Shown in pieces: positions 43,108 to 53,160 of a stretch of DNA of 55,195 nucleotides; the first letter of the stretch is position 1; the number at the start of each line of letters is the position of its first letter. Made by a program: the position numbers and the translations under genes. Origin of the DNA: Chara braunii (taxonomy: Eukaryota; Streptophyta; Charophyceae; Charales; Characeae); contig BFEA01000282.1 in assembly GCA_003427395.1 (NCBI GenBank), positions 937,960 to 993,154 on the forward strand. Direction: 5' to 3'. The notes beneath the pieces are model-generated. The model saw only the letters and a program-made list of their open reading frames with translations. It did no database searches and was not told the DNA's origin.

Positions 43108-43129
43108 AGAGGTCCGCTCCGATACCAAA
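43108..43129 (-). other. Gypsy B primer-binding site
   Basis: On the minus strand TTTGGTATCGGAGCGGACC directly follows the LTR CA and a short spacer. It resembles the initiator-Met PBS core TGGTATCAGAGC of plant elements, with one A-to-G difference. Confidence 0.75.
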
Positions 43130-43130
43130 C

Positions 43131-44384
43131 TGTTGCATACTGTAACTGTGCAGACCGAACAAGAACAGACCTCTCAATACAAAGTACAAGATAGCGTAGC
43201 GGAAGACTTAGATACCAATGATCCGAACAATCAATATTGCAATGCAGCCCCGAACATACATCNGACCTCTCAATACAAAGTACAAGATAGCGTAGCGGAA
43301 GACTTAGATACCAATGATCCGAACAATCAATATTGCAATGCAGCCCCGAACATACATCATCATCATTATTCCATGGTGTGAAGGGGTCTGGCGCTTCACA
43401 CAGGAAGACTGCGCCAACTCCAACCATACACAAACGAAGGAGATGGGGGTTAGACGAAGAAGAGGGGAAGATGGGGAATGTCGTCAACACCAATTCTTCG
43501 GCACTTGCCCAAATAGTCCCTCTTCAAAATGTCTGAATCCCAATGTCGAGTCTGGATCCAATGTCGTCAAGTCTCAAGTCACAACTCTCTCTCTGTAGTA
43601 GTCCGCTGATACTGAGAAGTCAGGTGGTGAGAGGGGAAGAAGAGATGGTGGACCTAGAAGAAGAGGAAGAAGAACTCTCTCTCTCTCTCTCTCTCTCTGA
43701 GTCCAGTACTAACCTGTGAAGTTGGCGCCTTGATGCAGGTACCTCGAAGATGGATCTGGAGCAATGGCGCCACAGGTAAGTCTCGCTGGCCTCCGCCAGC
43801 CATCTCTCCCAACTCTACTATCTACCTCCTACTAGCGCCCAGCGCTGAAGACTATGGCTATGGCTACTAGCGCCCAGCGCTGAAGACTACTGCTAGCGTT
43901 AAGCTACTCCCTCGCAGTGCTCCTCCTGAGTGCTGCGCTGAATCCTGAAGACTACTCGTGCCTTCTGCCCAACTACCTACCCGTGAAGTGCATGGGACTT
44001 CCTATGTACTACACGGCCTGCCTCGTGACTGCAGGCGAGGCAGTCCAGGAGGCTGCTCTTGCCAATGCCGAAGAGAGGCAGGGGCTGCCGCTGCAGCTCC
44101 TGCTCGAGTTGTCGTGAGGAACAGGCTAGAAATAGCCTGTTCCGAAACCCTGTTTTTGTGCCTGAGTCTTAGGGTAGGTCGAACACAATGAGGGCCTGAA
44201 AATCGCCCTCCGTTTCAGGCTGAAAAGCCTCTGGGCCTGAAAGGCCCAGACTTAGGCTGAAAACGGAGAAGGGCCTGCAGACCCTCGTTTTTCAGTTTCA
44301 GGTTGAAACGACCGGGGCCTGTAAGCCCTATTTCTTAGGCTTTTAGGCTGAAACAGGGCCCGTGTGGCTACGCAGTATGTCACA
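43131..44384 (-). repeat. Gypsy B 5' LTR (right)
   Basis: It runs from TGTTGCATAC to TATGTCACA and is flanked by CCAGC at 44385-44389. A 95-base duplication around the single N at 43263 (43168-43262 and 43264-43358) is an assembly artefact. The unique ~490 bases at 43831-44320 hold recurring AGCGCCCAGCGCTGAAGACT (twice) and GGCCTGAAA/GGCTGAAAA phrases. Confidence 0.85.
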
Positions 44385-44389
44385 CCAGC
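44385..44389 (-). repeat. Target-site duplication of gypsy B (right)
   Basis: CCAGC follows the LTR end TGTCACA and equals 35699-35703. The next bases (ACACCCCAAAAGGCC) continue the leader of gypsy A. Confidence 0.85.
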
Positions 44390-44999
44390 ACACCCCAAAA
44401 GGCCATGAAGCACCAAGCAACCTCCCACGGGCTAACCAGGTCACTCGGCACTTACCTGTGAGGCCCAACTTGCAAAGATGGATAACGACTCACCCCCTTC
44501 TCTTATAAGTCCTCCTGATCCCTAGCTACCACTACACGAAGTGTCCTAGCATGACTAAGAGGGCCTTCCTACACCCCTGTTGCAACGCCGGATCCCCCGC
44601 CGATGTCTGAAGACCAAAGCAATAACTTGCAGCTCTTCGATGCAGATGTGGCAGCCTCCGATCAAGTCTCCCTCTTGAGGGGAAGCCCAAATGTCACTCA
44701 ATGTCTTTTTGAAGTGCGGATTCCAGGTGCGAGTACCTCTCACTCTCTACTCCCTCTCCCTTACTCCAATCAGCCTCCTTTGTGTCTCGCCACCCCATCC
44801 AATCACTCAAACAGCCTGGTCAGGTCTGATGTCGACCTTACATGACCTAACCAGGTGGGGGCAGTATCCACATACCTCACTGCCCCACTTAACCCTAACT
44901 TCCTAACCCTAATCCGAGATTAGGTTAGCCCTGACCTAACTCGGAATTAGGTTTAGGGTAACAGCTCTCGCCAGCAAGTATGTCCGCTCCGATACCAAT
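44390..44999 (-). other. Gypsy A leader, LTR-proximal part, and PBS
   Basis: It matches 49862-50474 of A'. A sense-strand ACAG/GTAAGT lies at 44450-44459 and also in A' at 49921-49931. The PBS TTGGTATCGGAGCGGACA (minus strand, 44981-44999) directly follows the LTR. The plus-strand frame at 44603-44845 is conserved in A' (50072-50317), but this reflects nucleotide similarity and is antisense to the element. Confidence 0.75.
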
Positions 45000-46334
45000 T
45001 GTTACGATCCTGGTCATTTCCAAAGTGCAAATTCACAATGAAAGACAATGCCACCCAATTGCGAAAGAAATGAAAGCACTTGCAAAGAGATAGAGACCAG
45101 AGGAGAGAGAAAGAAGAAGAAGAAGAAGAAGAAGATCTGCACCAGCAAGACCAATGACAATTCCCCCCTTCTCTCTCCACCTTCCTCCTCCTCCTTCACT
45201 TCGCCAATCTTATTCTACTCCCAATAATAATAATAACAATGAATGGATGAACCAGAATCAATATCCGAAGTTCCATCTTACTGCTGACTCAACAACAAGA
45301 ACAACACCAAGAAGTGCACCATAGCTATGACTTCCCTCCTTCTGCCTCTTCACACATGCATAGGCTATGGCGGACTACTGAGGGGCCTGCCCTCCTGTGC
45401 AAAGGACAATCCAAAGCAGCTATGGCGCTGCTACTAACTAGTCCGCCATGCCAAGCTCTGCCTCGAGCTTCCTTGGTGCAGCACTACCCCAACTGGGGCC
45501 TTCCAGATGCAGCGCCCAACAAGGTGGCGAAGATGGTGTCTACCATAGCCAGGTAAGTGCCTCGCCACTCTCCTCCTTCGCCCCCTTCTTCGACCTCCTC
45601 AAGCTGGACTGCTCGCCATAGCCAGGCTGAGCTCCAGCTGCCCTTCACCTCCAAGCAGCGCTATATCAGCCAGCGCTGTGCTCCAGCAGCATGTGGCCAA
45701 TCCTTGCACACGGCAAATGAGGAGCTACTTGCTCCTCTGAAAGATATAGCGGCCTACTGGCCTCCTGGGCGGTGACTTCCTAGGCCGAGCGGCCTCCCAG
45801 CAACCGGTACCTCCTCCCTTTCGGAGGGAAACATCATTGCAGGCTCAGCTAACCTCCGTTCAGGCCCTAGACCCGGGCTACTTGGACTGTTACCGGCCTA
45901 CCTCTATCCTACCTCTACTGGGCCTCTAAAAATGCCAACTTTTTGTCTTCTTCTGCTCGGCCTCTAGTACCCGACACTCCTACCACCGCTTGAGTGGTAC
46001 CGGCCTACTTGCTACTCGAGTGTTTTCCCCGCTGCTCTTAAGTGTCGCGGGCCTACCCCCGGTACTTGAGTGTTTTCCCCCTTGCAACCCTCAAAGTCAC
46101 GGCCACAGGTAAGTACCGGCCCTGCGGGGCCTTTCAACCAACAAGTACCCTTGCGGGTCGCACACACACTCAACCGACAAGCACTCAGACAGGCACGCAA
46201 ACCAGCAGGCACGCACACACACACAAACATGGAAATCACAGCAGAATGCGGGAATCTCAACAAGGCATTCATTCCAGCGGCAAATCACAGAAGTCAGCAG
46301 TGTTCTCCGTCTGTGTTTTTCGCGGGTCATTACA
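45000..46334 (-). repeat. Gypsy A 5' LTR
   Basis: It runs from TGTTACGATCCTGG to GGTCATTACA (minus strand: TGTAATGACC to GGATCGTAACA). It has AGAAGAAGA repeats near 45110-45135 and CACACACAC-type runs near 46150-46230. The right edge is fixed by R continuing at CCCCTATGAAT. No second full LTR exists in the window. Confidence 0.85.
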
Positions 46335-47466
46335 CCCCTATGAATGATCAGGGCTTTGGAGAGAGGGAAATGTCATTTTCGGTCAGGATTGCGGAGAGAA
46401 CTGACAAGAGCACTCGACTATTGACATGTGTTACTCGTCAATGAGTTGCATGATTCCCAGACCTGTTGTCATAATTCAACAATGGTAGTGGACAAACCAG
46501 TTTGAGGCTTTGTGTGAGACGAATTCACTGATGCCAGCGAATCTTAAGTGACCAGTTTGGTGAAGGGCAAGCAACATATAAGTTTCACCTTCGTCTGTCC
46601 TTTCCTCGGGAAAATTCAGACTGATTTGCCTCACTGGCTAGTTCCCGCCACCTCCGTTTACGCCCTCTTTTAGTTTGCCCTCGGACGGTTGGTTGGTTAA
46701 GCAAAAGGTGGTCGCTGAGCAATCCTCACTTCTATCCCAAACGTATTGGGTTTTCCCATTTTACCGTGAAATAAGTTAGAATTAAGTCTGAATTTCGGTC
46801 ATTGTATATTCTATATTTGTCTGATGGGAAAAAGGAAGGCTACTCTTAGGGATGTTGCATACATTCTGGCTAAATACCTACTTGACGGAGACTAAAGGCT
46901 CCTTTAAAGTTCTGGTTTTGTCAAGTTTTCAATCGCAAGCTTGTGTGTGTGTGTGTACGTGAATGGGGACACTCTAGTTTAGTTTCCCGCTCGGACCGTT
47001 AGTTATGAATCCACCCTGTTTACCACCTAGTGATGGCGCCAGTTTGTGCCATATGCCGATGACAGTGGTTATGAATTGTATCTTGTATCGTTGTTGAGTG
47101 TGGCCTTGAGTCACTGAGTCACTGGAGAAAGCACACATAGCAAATAAAGCTATCGTCTGTGGTGCCTTGTACTCTACCTGAGTACTAACTATTGCTAAGC
47201 GGTAACCGGTGAGTTATTTGAGAGGAAAACTGAGACAGGTTGCGTTCTGAACTCAGAGTTTCCAGTTAGGCACTGACAAAGACTGTGCTCGGAGTTGTTG
47301 TATTAACCGTGAAGTCTTACGCAGGTTACCAAATCGGGACCTGAATGTGCCCCAAGCTCAAACCTACCTCTCAGTGCTGGTCCAACTCTATATTTAGTTC
47401 CTTCCGGGTAAGTGACACTGAAGGCTAAAGTTCTAGACGGGTGCAATGAAGAACCCGGCTTGAAAT
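46335..47466 (+). repeat. Repeat R copy 2, right part
   Basis: It corresponds to 4410-5540 of copy 1 with scattered substitutions. It starts directly at the outer end of the gypsy A LTR and stops after CTTGAAAT, the same point at which the two R copies diverge, then meets the gag of A'. Confidence 0.85.
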
Positions 47467-48970
47467 CACAGCATGCCCAGACTTTTGACAATGCAAGCAC
47501 ACACGCAGGTTGGATCTTCTCTCCCATTCCTTTTGACTAATGCGGAGGGCTTCCCAAGGCTTGGTGGAAGCATCCTCTCGTTTCTCAGGGATCTTTGCAT
47601 TGTTGGGAGGTGTGCTATAGTTCCTCTACCCGAACCACGGTTAGGCCCCTTGCTTGAAGCAGGTTTTTTAAAGGCATTGCATTTCTCTTCAGTATTCATG
47701 TCAGACTCAAGGGCTGATGTAGAACAACCCACGTCAGAGTCCGACTCGAGATCGTCATCCAGAGACAGGTCATCTGCATAGGACTGATCCTCAGCCTCCC
47801 GATGTTCATGCAGGGCAAGCTGGTTGCTGCTTCCGTACCGCTTGCGTTGTGAGGTTCTACCTGCAGCGGGTGTCTTCGCACGCCTGGCGAGGTCCTTGGC
47901 TTCTAGGTTGACTAGATTTGTCAGTACGTCACGCCAGGTCGTATGGTCCTTGAGTCCTAGCTGGGAGACATAGTCTTTAGGGGCCACTCCCATTACTACA
48001 TCCATGCAAGACACGTCGGTCCATCCCAGGTTTGGAGTGGTGAATAGACCAGTCAAGTGCTGCTCCAAAGCCTGCGTGGAAGTCCTCCACTTTTGGCCAT
48101 TGAGGGCCTCAAGGTTAAGTCTTGCTTTGAGCGCAGCGTGCTTATCTTGATACTGCGCAATGAGGAGGTCCTCAAGAGTATGTACAAGAGTTACTTTCAG
48201 CCACTCAATCAGGTCAATCCTATCATAACTTGCAGTAGCAGCTTGGAGTTCTATGAAGCTTCGTACGAGCGGCCTCAGTATTTGTGCCCACGATCATGCT
48301 TCGGTCTTCCTGCGGTGTCCACAGTACCTCGAAGTATGAGCGCATGGAGCTGATCCAAGAGGTGATGCCCTCCTTCCCGTCGTACTTGGACGGTGGTGTG
48401 GCCGCCTTCTTGTCCACTACGGGACCGGTGTATTGTATGCCAGTAAGAACCGAGGCGTTTTTGGGCTGATGTTACTGCATTTGGGACTGGGACCAGTGCA
48501 GAACTGTCGGCGCTGTCGTTTGAGGAGCTGGCACCGGTTCCTGCGCTCGTCACAGTTCCACTTGCTCTCAACGTGAGGACTATGTTAGGGTGAGAGATTA
48601 GGACTACAGCAGGTCGAGGATTAGGAGGACGGGGGGCAGACAGTTGGGACTGTTTGAGGCTGACTATCTCGGCCTGCATCTCTTGGTTCCGCAGCTCTAG
48701 AGCTCTCACACGGGACTCAAGATCTTCCAAGGTCCGCAGTTGAACTAAGGCTGCTACGACAGCAGTTAGCTTCTCTTGGAACCGGTCATCACTAGATTCC
48801 GGAACCTCGAGGAGGGCCACTTGTGTAGCAATACTTGTGGCTTTAGCTGCTACCTCTGCCTCCCTCTCTCTGTGCATTGCGTCCTGTTAAAGTTTCTGAA
48901 AGAAAGGTTTCTCACTCTCGGCCGTTGCGTCCATCATGGCCTTGCATTGCTCGGATGTGACGTCTGCCAT
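47467..48970 (-). pseudogene. Gypsy A' gag, several lesions
   Basis: The ATG at 48970 begins MADVTSEQCKAMMDATAESE; a stop at about 48887 cuts QKL off. The next part, from 48877, is a coiled coil (LESRVRALELRNQEMQAEIV) and linker. A frame change near 48455 leads to PSKYDGKEGITSWISSMRSY, another near 48250-48070 to HLTGLFTTPNLGWTDV and SQRKRYGSSNQLALHEHREA. The end (HCQKSGHA in one frame) coincides with the junction to repeat R. Confidence 0.8.
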
Positions 48971-50474
48971 GCTGGAGGATAGGGCGTCAGTAGATCTCTC
49001 AAGAGGGGTCTGCACGTTACTCACTTTTGGACGAACAGTCCTCTTACCCCTCCTCACACTCTCAAAAAGAACACCACCTCTCTCCCTTCTCTCTCTTTCG
49101 GCTTTCTGCGCACGCATCTCAATACCAGACATTGACAGTTCAGATAAAAAACAAAATAGTAAATCACAAAGAGTAGAAGGTAGAACTCCTAGCCGGAGCG
49201 GCAATTCATTTTGACGTAGAGAAAAACTTTTCACGCAACAGAAAAAAATAAATAAATAAAAACAAATAAAAGAGAGGACTGACTTAACGAACAGGGCCGA
49301 TCAGATTAGTTGGAGATCCCCTCTTGTCTAATCTGACAAGGAACATGTACCACAATAAGTCAGTCGAAGAAAACTAACTGCAACAATGGAGATTTCGAGG
49401 GGTGCAGACGGTCACCGAGCCAGACGCGGGGTAGTATGTGAGAACATGCAGTAAGACCAGTCAAGATCCTCGTGGAAGGAATGCCCTTACTAGCCATGTG
49501 TCCCCCAAATTCAGCACAACAGACAGATGCATTGACGGCAACAAATTTGGGTCCTAAAGGTCCTGTCCCATTGGGCCTGGTCCCACTCAGTCGCGAAGGG
49601 TCCCAAGTAGGTCGTGGACCAGGACCAACAAGATAGGTGTACCAAGTCAGTCCCAAACTGCCTCTACCGTAGTGAAAAGGAAAAGACAACTTTCAGCAAG
49701 AACTTACCCCTACAACCATTCAGAAGTGACAAGACAATGCACCGTAGAAAGATATGTCATTGAGAACAGGATACATCATCCATCTATCCATCAGGTGAGA
49801 AAGCAATCCACATGCTCACACACACAACCAAGACCGCAGAGAAGAGGAAGAGATCCCAACACACCCCAACAGGCCACGAAGCACCAAGCAACCTCCCACG
49901 GACATAACCAGGTCACACGACACTTACCTGTGAGGCCTGGCCTCCAAAGATGGATAATGACTCAGCCCCCTCTCTCATAGGTCCTCCTGACCCCTACCTA
50001 CCACTACACGAAGTGTCCTAGCATGACTAAGAGGGCCTCCCTACACCCCTGTTACAACGCCGGATCCTCCGTTGATGTCTGAAGACCAAAGTAGCAACTT
50101 GCAGTTCTTCGATTTAGATATGGCAGCCTCTGATCAAGTCTCCCTCTTGAGGGGAAGCCCAAAAGTCACTCAATGTCTTCTTGAAGTGCAGATTCCAGGT
50201 GGGAGTACATCTCGCTCTCTACTCTCTCTCGCTTACTCCAATCAGCCTCCTTTGTGTCTCGCCACCCCATTCAATCACACAAGCAACCTGGTCAGGTCTG
50301 ATGTCGACCCAACATGACCTAACCAGGCGGGGGCAGCATCCACATACCTCACTGCCCCTCTTAACCCTTACTTCCAACCCTAATCCGAGATTAGGCTAGC
50401 CCTAACCTTATTCAGAATTAGGTTTAGGGTGACTAACACCTCTCGCCAGCAAGTAAATCCGCTTCGATACCAAT
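48971..50474 (-). other. Gypsy A' leader and PBS
   Basis: The leader is uninterrupted: AGAGATCCCAACACACCCC at about 49851-49869 is where gypsy B sits in A. The PBS-like TTGGTATCGAAGCGGATTT (minus strand, 50455-50474) has drifted by one base relative to A. Confidence 0.75.
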
Positions 50475-50549
50475 TGTTACGATCCTGGTCATTCCCAAAG
50501 TGCAAATTCACAATGAAAGACAATTCCACCCAATTGCGAAATAAATGAA
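50475..50549 (-). repeat. Gypsy A' LTR fragment (75 bp)
   Basis: TGTTACGATCCTGGTCATTC and the following bases match 45000-45074 of the gypsy A LTR up to AAATGAA, after which the sequences are unrelated. Confidence 0.85.
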
Positions 50550-52094
50550 CCTGGAGGCCGGCGTACTAGCGAAGGCAGGAATGTACGTGGATGAGGTATC
50601 ACGCCAGGTACACACACCAAGAAACTGCCAAGAATGAGGAAAGACGAGCGGACGGTCGGAGGAGCGAGTGCGCTGAGACTAGAGGCCTGAAGCCTCACTT
50701 GTAAAAACTGTCGGGTATGGCCACAAGGAAGCGGACGAGACCTGAGGACCTTCAATCTGGAAGCTTGTAAAGGTGTGCAAAGACTGGTTACGAAAGGAGG
50801 GTGGTCGAATCGGGGAGGAAGTCGCATGCGAACGAATTCAGAAGTAGGCGGGAGGTGAAAATTTGGCAAAACATCGGCGAGAGATTAAGAGTAGCGGGAG
50901 GGGTGGAGTGATTGGAGGAAGGGGAGGATCGACCAGGTAAGTAGGATGGGAAACGCAAAGTATATAAAGGAACGAGGGAAGCTAGAAAGGGAGAGAAAAA
51001 AGGGGCGCACGGGTTTGAGAATAGCTCGTAAGCGCACTTTCGCGTTCGATCAAGGAGCTTGCGCCCGACTGAGCGGAGAGGAGAAGCGACCGGAGGAGGA
51101 GGCGGCCTGACGCCCCGGCGCGAAGCATACGAAGGTGAGCTGCATGAGACGGCCGGATGCAAGCAGAGCAAGTGGTAGTGTCTACGGAGCCGTGCCTTGG
51201 GTGGTACGGAGAAGGGCAACAAAGAGGGCGAAGCGCAGCTCGAAGGAGAGAAGGGAAGGGTGCTGATGGCGCGTTGCGACGGACCTCGCTGGGCGTCGAG
51301 CATAGCCGATAGCGCACGAGAGCCCGCAAGGTTGTGCGGCTCCGGAGCAAGAGAGGTCCTTCGGAAGGAGGGGGCGGTGCTTGGGACAGTCGAGAGCTTG
51401 CGCGGACTGCACCAGCACTTTGTAAGGACCGAGGGGATAGAGAGAGAAAGAGAGAGAGAGAGAGGGAAGAACAAGAAAGGAGGAGCTAGACAAAAAGAGG
51501 GAAAGGGAAGCCGAGACGGGCGGGTAGCGAGGCACTGTACAACGGTCCGTCTCAAGCTCGCTCGCACCAGCAACAGAACGGCTTCGAAAACGCCAGGGAG
51601 AAGACCAAGGCAGGTGTTGGGAGAGCTGGGAAGTTGAGGGAACTTGAGGGAGGAAGAAAGAGGGGGCGAAGCTTCGAAAGGCCACCGTCTGCGCGAGACG
51701 CCAACAGAGAAGGGGGTGAGGCTGAATGAGATTCACTCTTCTCTGACACCGGCGACGAGTGTTCTCGTAGGCACAAGGGAGAGAGAAGGAGAGAAGGGCG
51801 GAAATGTCGATCGCTCCACTGGTGTCTCAGTGACTGATGTCGTCAAGGGTCCATTTTTCGGTGGGACAACCTCTTCCGCATCTAGTACGACATCAGAGGA
51901 GAGGGCACAACAAGAATATCAAAGGGCTCGCACGCGGCAGAGCGGTTGGAACATGGGCGTGGCCAGGTGATTCTTCCCTTCAACACGTTTTTGTTTCAGC
52001 TGCATCAGTGGCTGATGTGACTCTCGAAGACTCATGTTCTCGTTCGCCGCGGTGAGCTGTGGCTGGGACGTGCCCGGTTCGGTCGCCTGTGTAT

Positions 52095-52096
<2 letters not shown>
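50550..52096. other. GC-rich sequence, no supported gene
   Basis: It is purine-rich on the plus strand, with GAGAGA runs near 51435-51466. Minus-strand frames up to 261 codons (50788-51573) are Ser/Pro/Leu-rich, overlap each other in all frames and have no recognisable domain, so I treat them as chance frames in skewed sequence. Confidence 0.4.

Positions 52097-52183
<87 letters not shown>
52097..52183. repeat. (TA)n-(GA)n compound microsatellite
   Basis: An uninterrupted AT run to about 52142 is followed by an uninterrupted GA run to 52183. Confidence 0.97.
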
Positions 52184-52185
<2 letters not shown>

Positions 52186-52384
52186 ACCGGTCTTCCTTTG
52201 ATTAGGGGCAGTGCGGATCCGCAGGCACTCCGGTGGCTGATTGCCTGAGTGGTCCGTGGTCCGAAAAGAACCCGCCCAATTGGGCGGTGAGCCGCCCGGT
52301 CCTGCACGGTCGCCCTTAGCTGTGGTGACTCGGGCGGTGGATGCCTGTGTGGTTGGCGGTCGGGAAGGAACTTTTCAAAAAGAA

Positions 52385-52645
52385 TAAGGAGTTTCCGAGT
52401 TTTGTGCTGTTGGGTCTGTCTGCGGTAATATTGCCCGTGTGACTAGCCATCAGAAGGGTGTTTTTTGAGTTCTGTTTGGTTGGGTCTGTCTGCAGTAAAA
52501 TGCCTGTGTGACCAGTCATCAGAAAGGAGTTTTCGAGTTGGATCTGTCTGTAGTAATATGACCCGTGTGACTAGCCATCAGAAAGGTGTTTTTGGAGCAC
52601 TATGCGGTTGGGTCTGTCTGCGGTAAAATGCCCGTGTGACAAGTC
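52385..52645. repeat. Minisatellite, ~60-66-bp units
   Basis: Four units carry GGTTGGGTCTGTCTGCGGTA (or GGATCTGTCTGTAGTA), then AAATGCCCGTGTGAC and AGCCATCAGAAAGG, then a GTTTTTxGAG run. Unit lengths vary by a few bases. Confidence 0.85.
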
Positions 52646-53160
52646 TGCAATAACCCATGTTGTATGCCTCATGGAAAACTGAGGGCCTCGCCAGGCCACA
52701 CCCTGGCCCAGTCCAAAAAGGGGAAAAAACTTCAGCTAGAGATTTAGGGCTTGAGATCCCTTCGGCGCACGGTAGAAACTTTTCAGCGGTGGAGCGCCCG
52801 TGCCGTCCGGTTAGCGCAATGCTGCGCCAAATCCGCGCCCTTGGTATCAGCAAAGACGTCCATACTGAGGCCCGCCATAGTCGTTTCACGTGTGCGCGAC
52901 TGCTGTCACGATCTGAGCAGAGCCACGTGTGCGTGCCTAGACAGTGCCACGTGCACACGCCTAGGTCCCTTTCAAGACTTGGTGGAAGTCTGCGAGAAGC
53001 AGATTAGGAAGAAGGAGCCATTTGTCGTTCACACCAGCAACCATGGAAGCTCAAACGTTGTGAGAATAGCCATTAACGCCGATCGTCTTCTCCTTCTAGT
53101 ATATCCTTTCCTCTCCCGCTCATCTTTGGCCCCTCTCATGCACACTGACTCCTATCCCTG
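52646..53160. other. Unassigned sequence
   Basis: No protein similarity, tandem structure or RNA gene found. A frame at 52751-53161 has no recognisable domain. Confidence 0.35.

Larger units (their letters stand above)
35704..44384 (-). mobile_element. Gypsy element B, chromovirus type, both LTRs present
   Basis: The order on the minus strand is 5' LTR (43131-44384), PBS, leader, gag, protease, RT, RNase H, integrase, chromodomain, G-rich polypurine tract and 3' LTR (35704-36456). It is inserted in the leader of gypsy A with a 5-bp duplication. All catalytic motifs can be seen, but at least five frameshifts or stops break the polyprotein. It is the most complete element in the window. Its LTRs differ at about 18 positions in the ~500 bases I compared. 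Confidence 0.9.
31709..46334 (-). mobile_element. Gypsy element A, 3'-truncated, interrupted by gypsy B
   Basis: Retained from right to left are the 5' LTR (45000-46334), PBS, leader (split by gypsy B), gag, protease and RT up to LEEVLQVL. The rest of RT, RNase H, integrase and the 3' LTR are missing; the cut joins directly to repeat R at 31708/31709. The right LTR boundary is equally clean against R at 46334/46335. In R copy 1 the two flanks are separated by only 32 bases, so element A sits in R and lost its 3' half together with those 32 bases. Confidence 0.85.
47467..50549 (-). mobile_element. Gypsy A' : partial sister copy of A (gag, leader, PBS, LTR start)
   Basis: It matches gypsy A from the gag zinc knuckle (equivalent to 33323) through gag and the leader to the first 75 bases of the LTR (50475-50549). 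It lacks gypsy B at the corresponding site (about 49857-49869), so it preserves the pre-insertion state. It is truncated on both sides: by R at 47466 and by unrelated sequence at 50550. Confidence 0.85.

Noticed and set aside
43133-43381. Plus-strand frame with a repeated 25-residue segment
   Set aside because: The repeat is the false duplication around the N at 43263.
44603-44845. 80-codon plus-strand frame conserved at 50072-50317
   Set aside because: Antisense to the leaders of gypsy A and A'; conservation follows from element homology.
50788-51736. Minus-strand frames up to 261 codons, Ser/Pro/Leu-rich
   Set aside because: They overlap in several frames, consist of low-complexity translation of GA-rich sequence and show no domain.
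52097-52307. ORF with alternating Ile-Tyr and Ser-Leu runs
   Set aside because: Translation of the (TA)n and (GA)n microsatellite.
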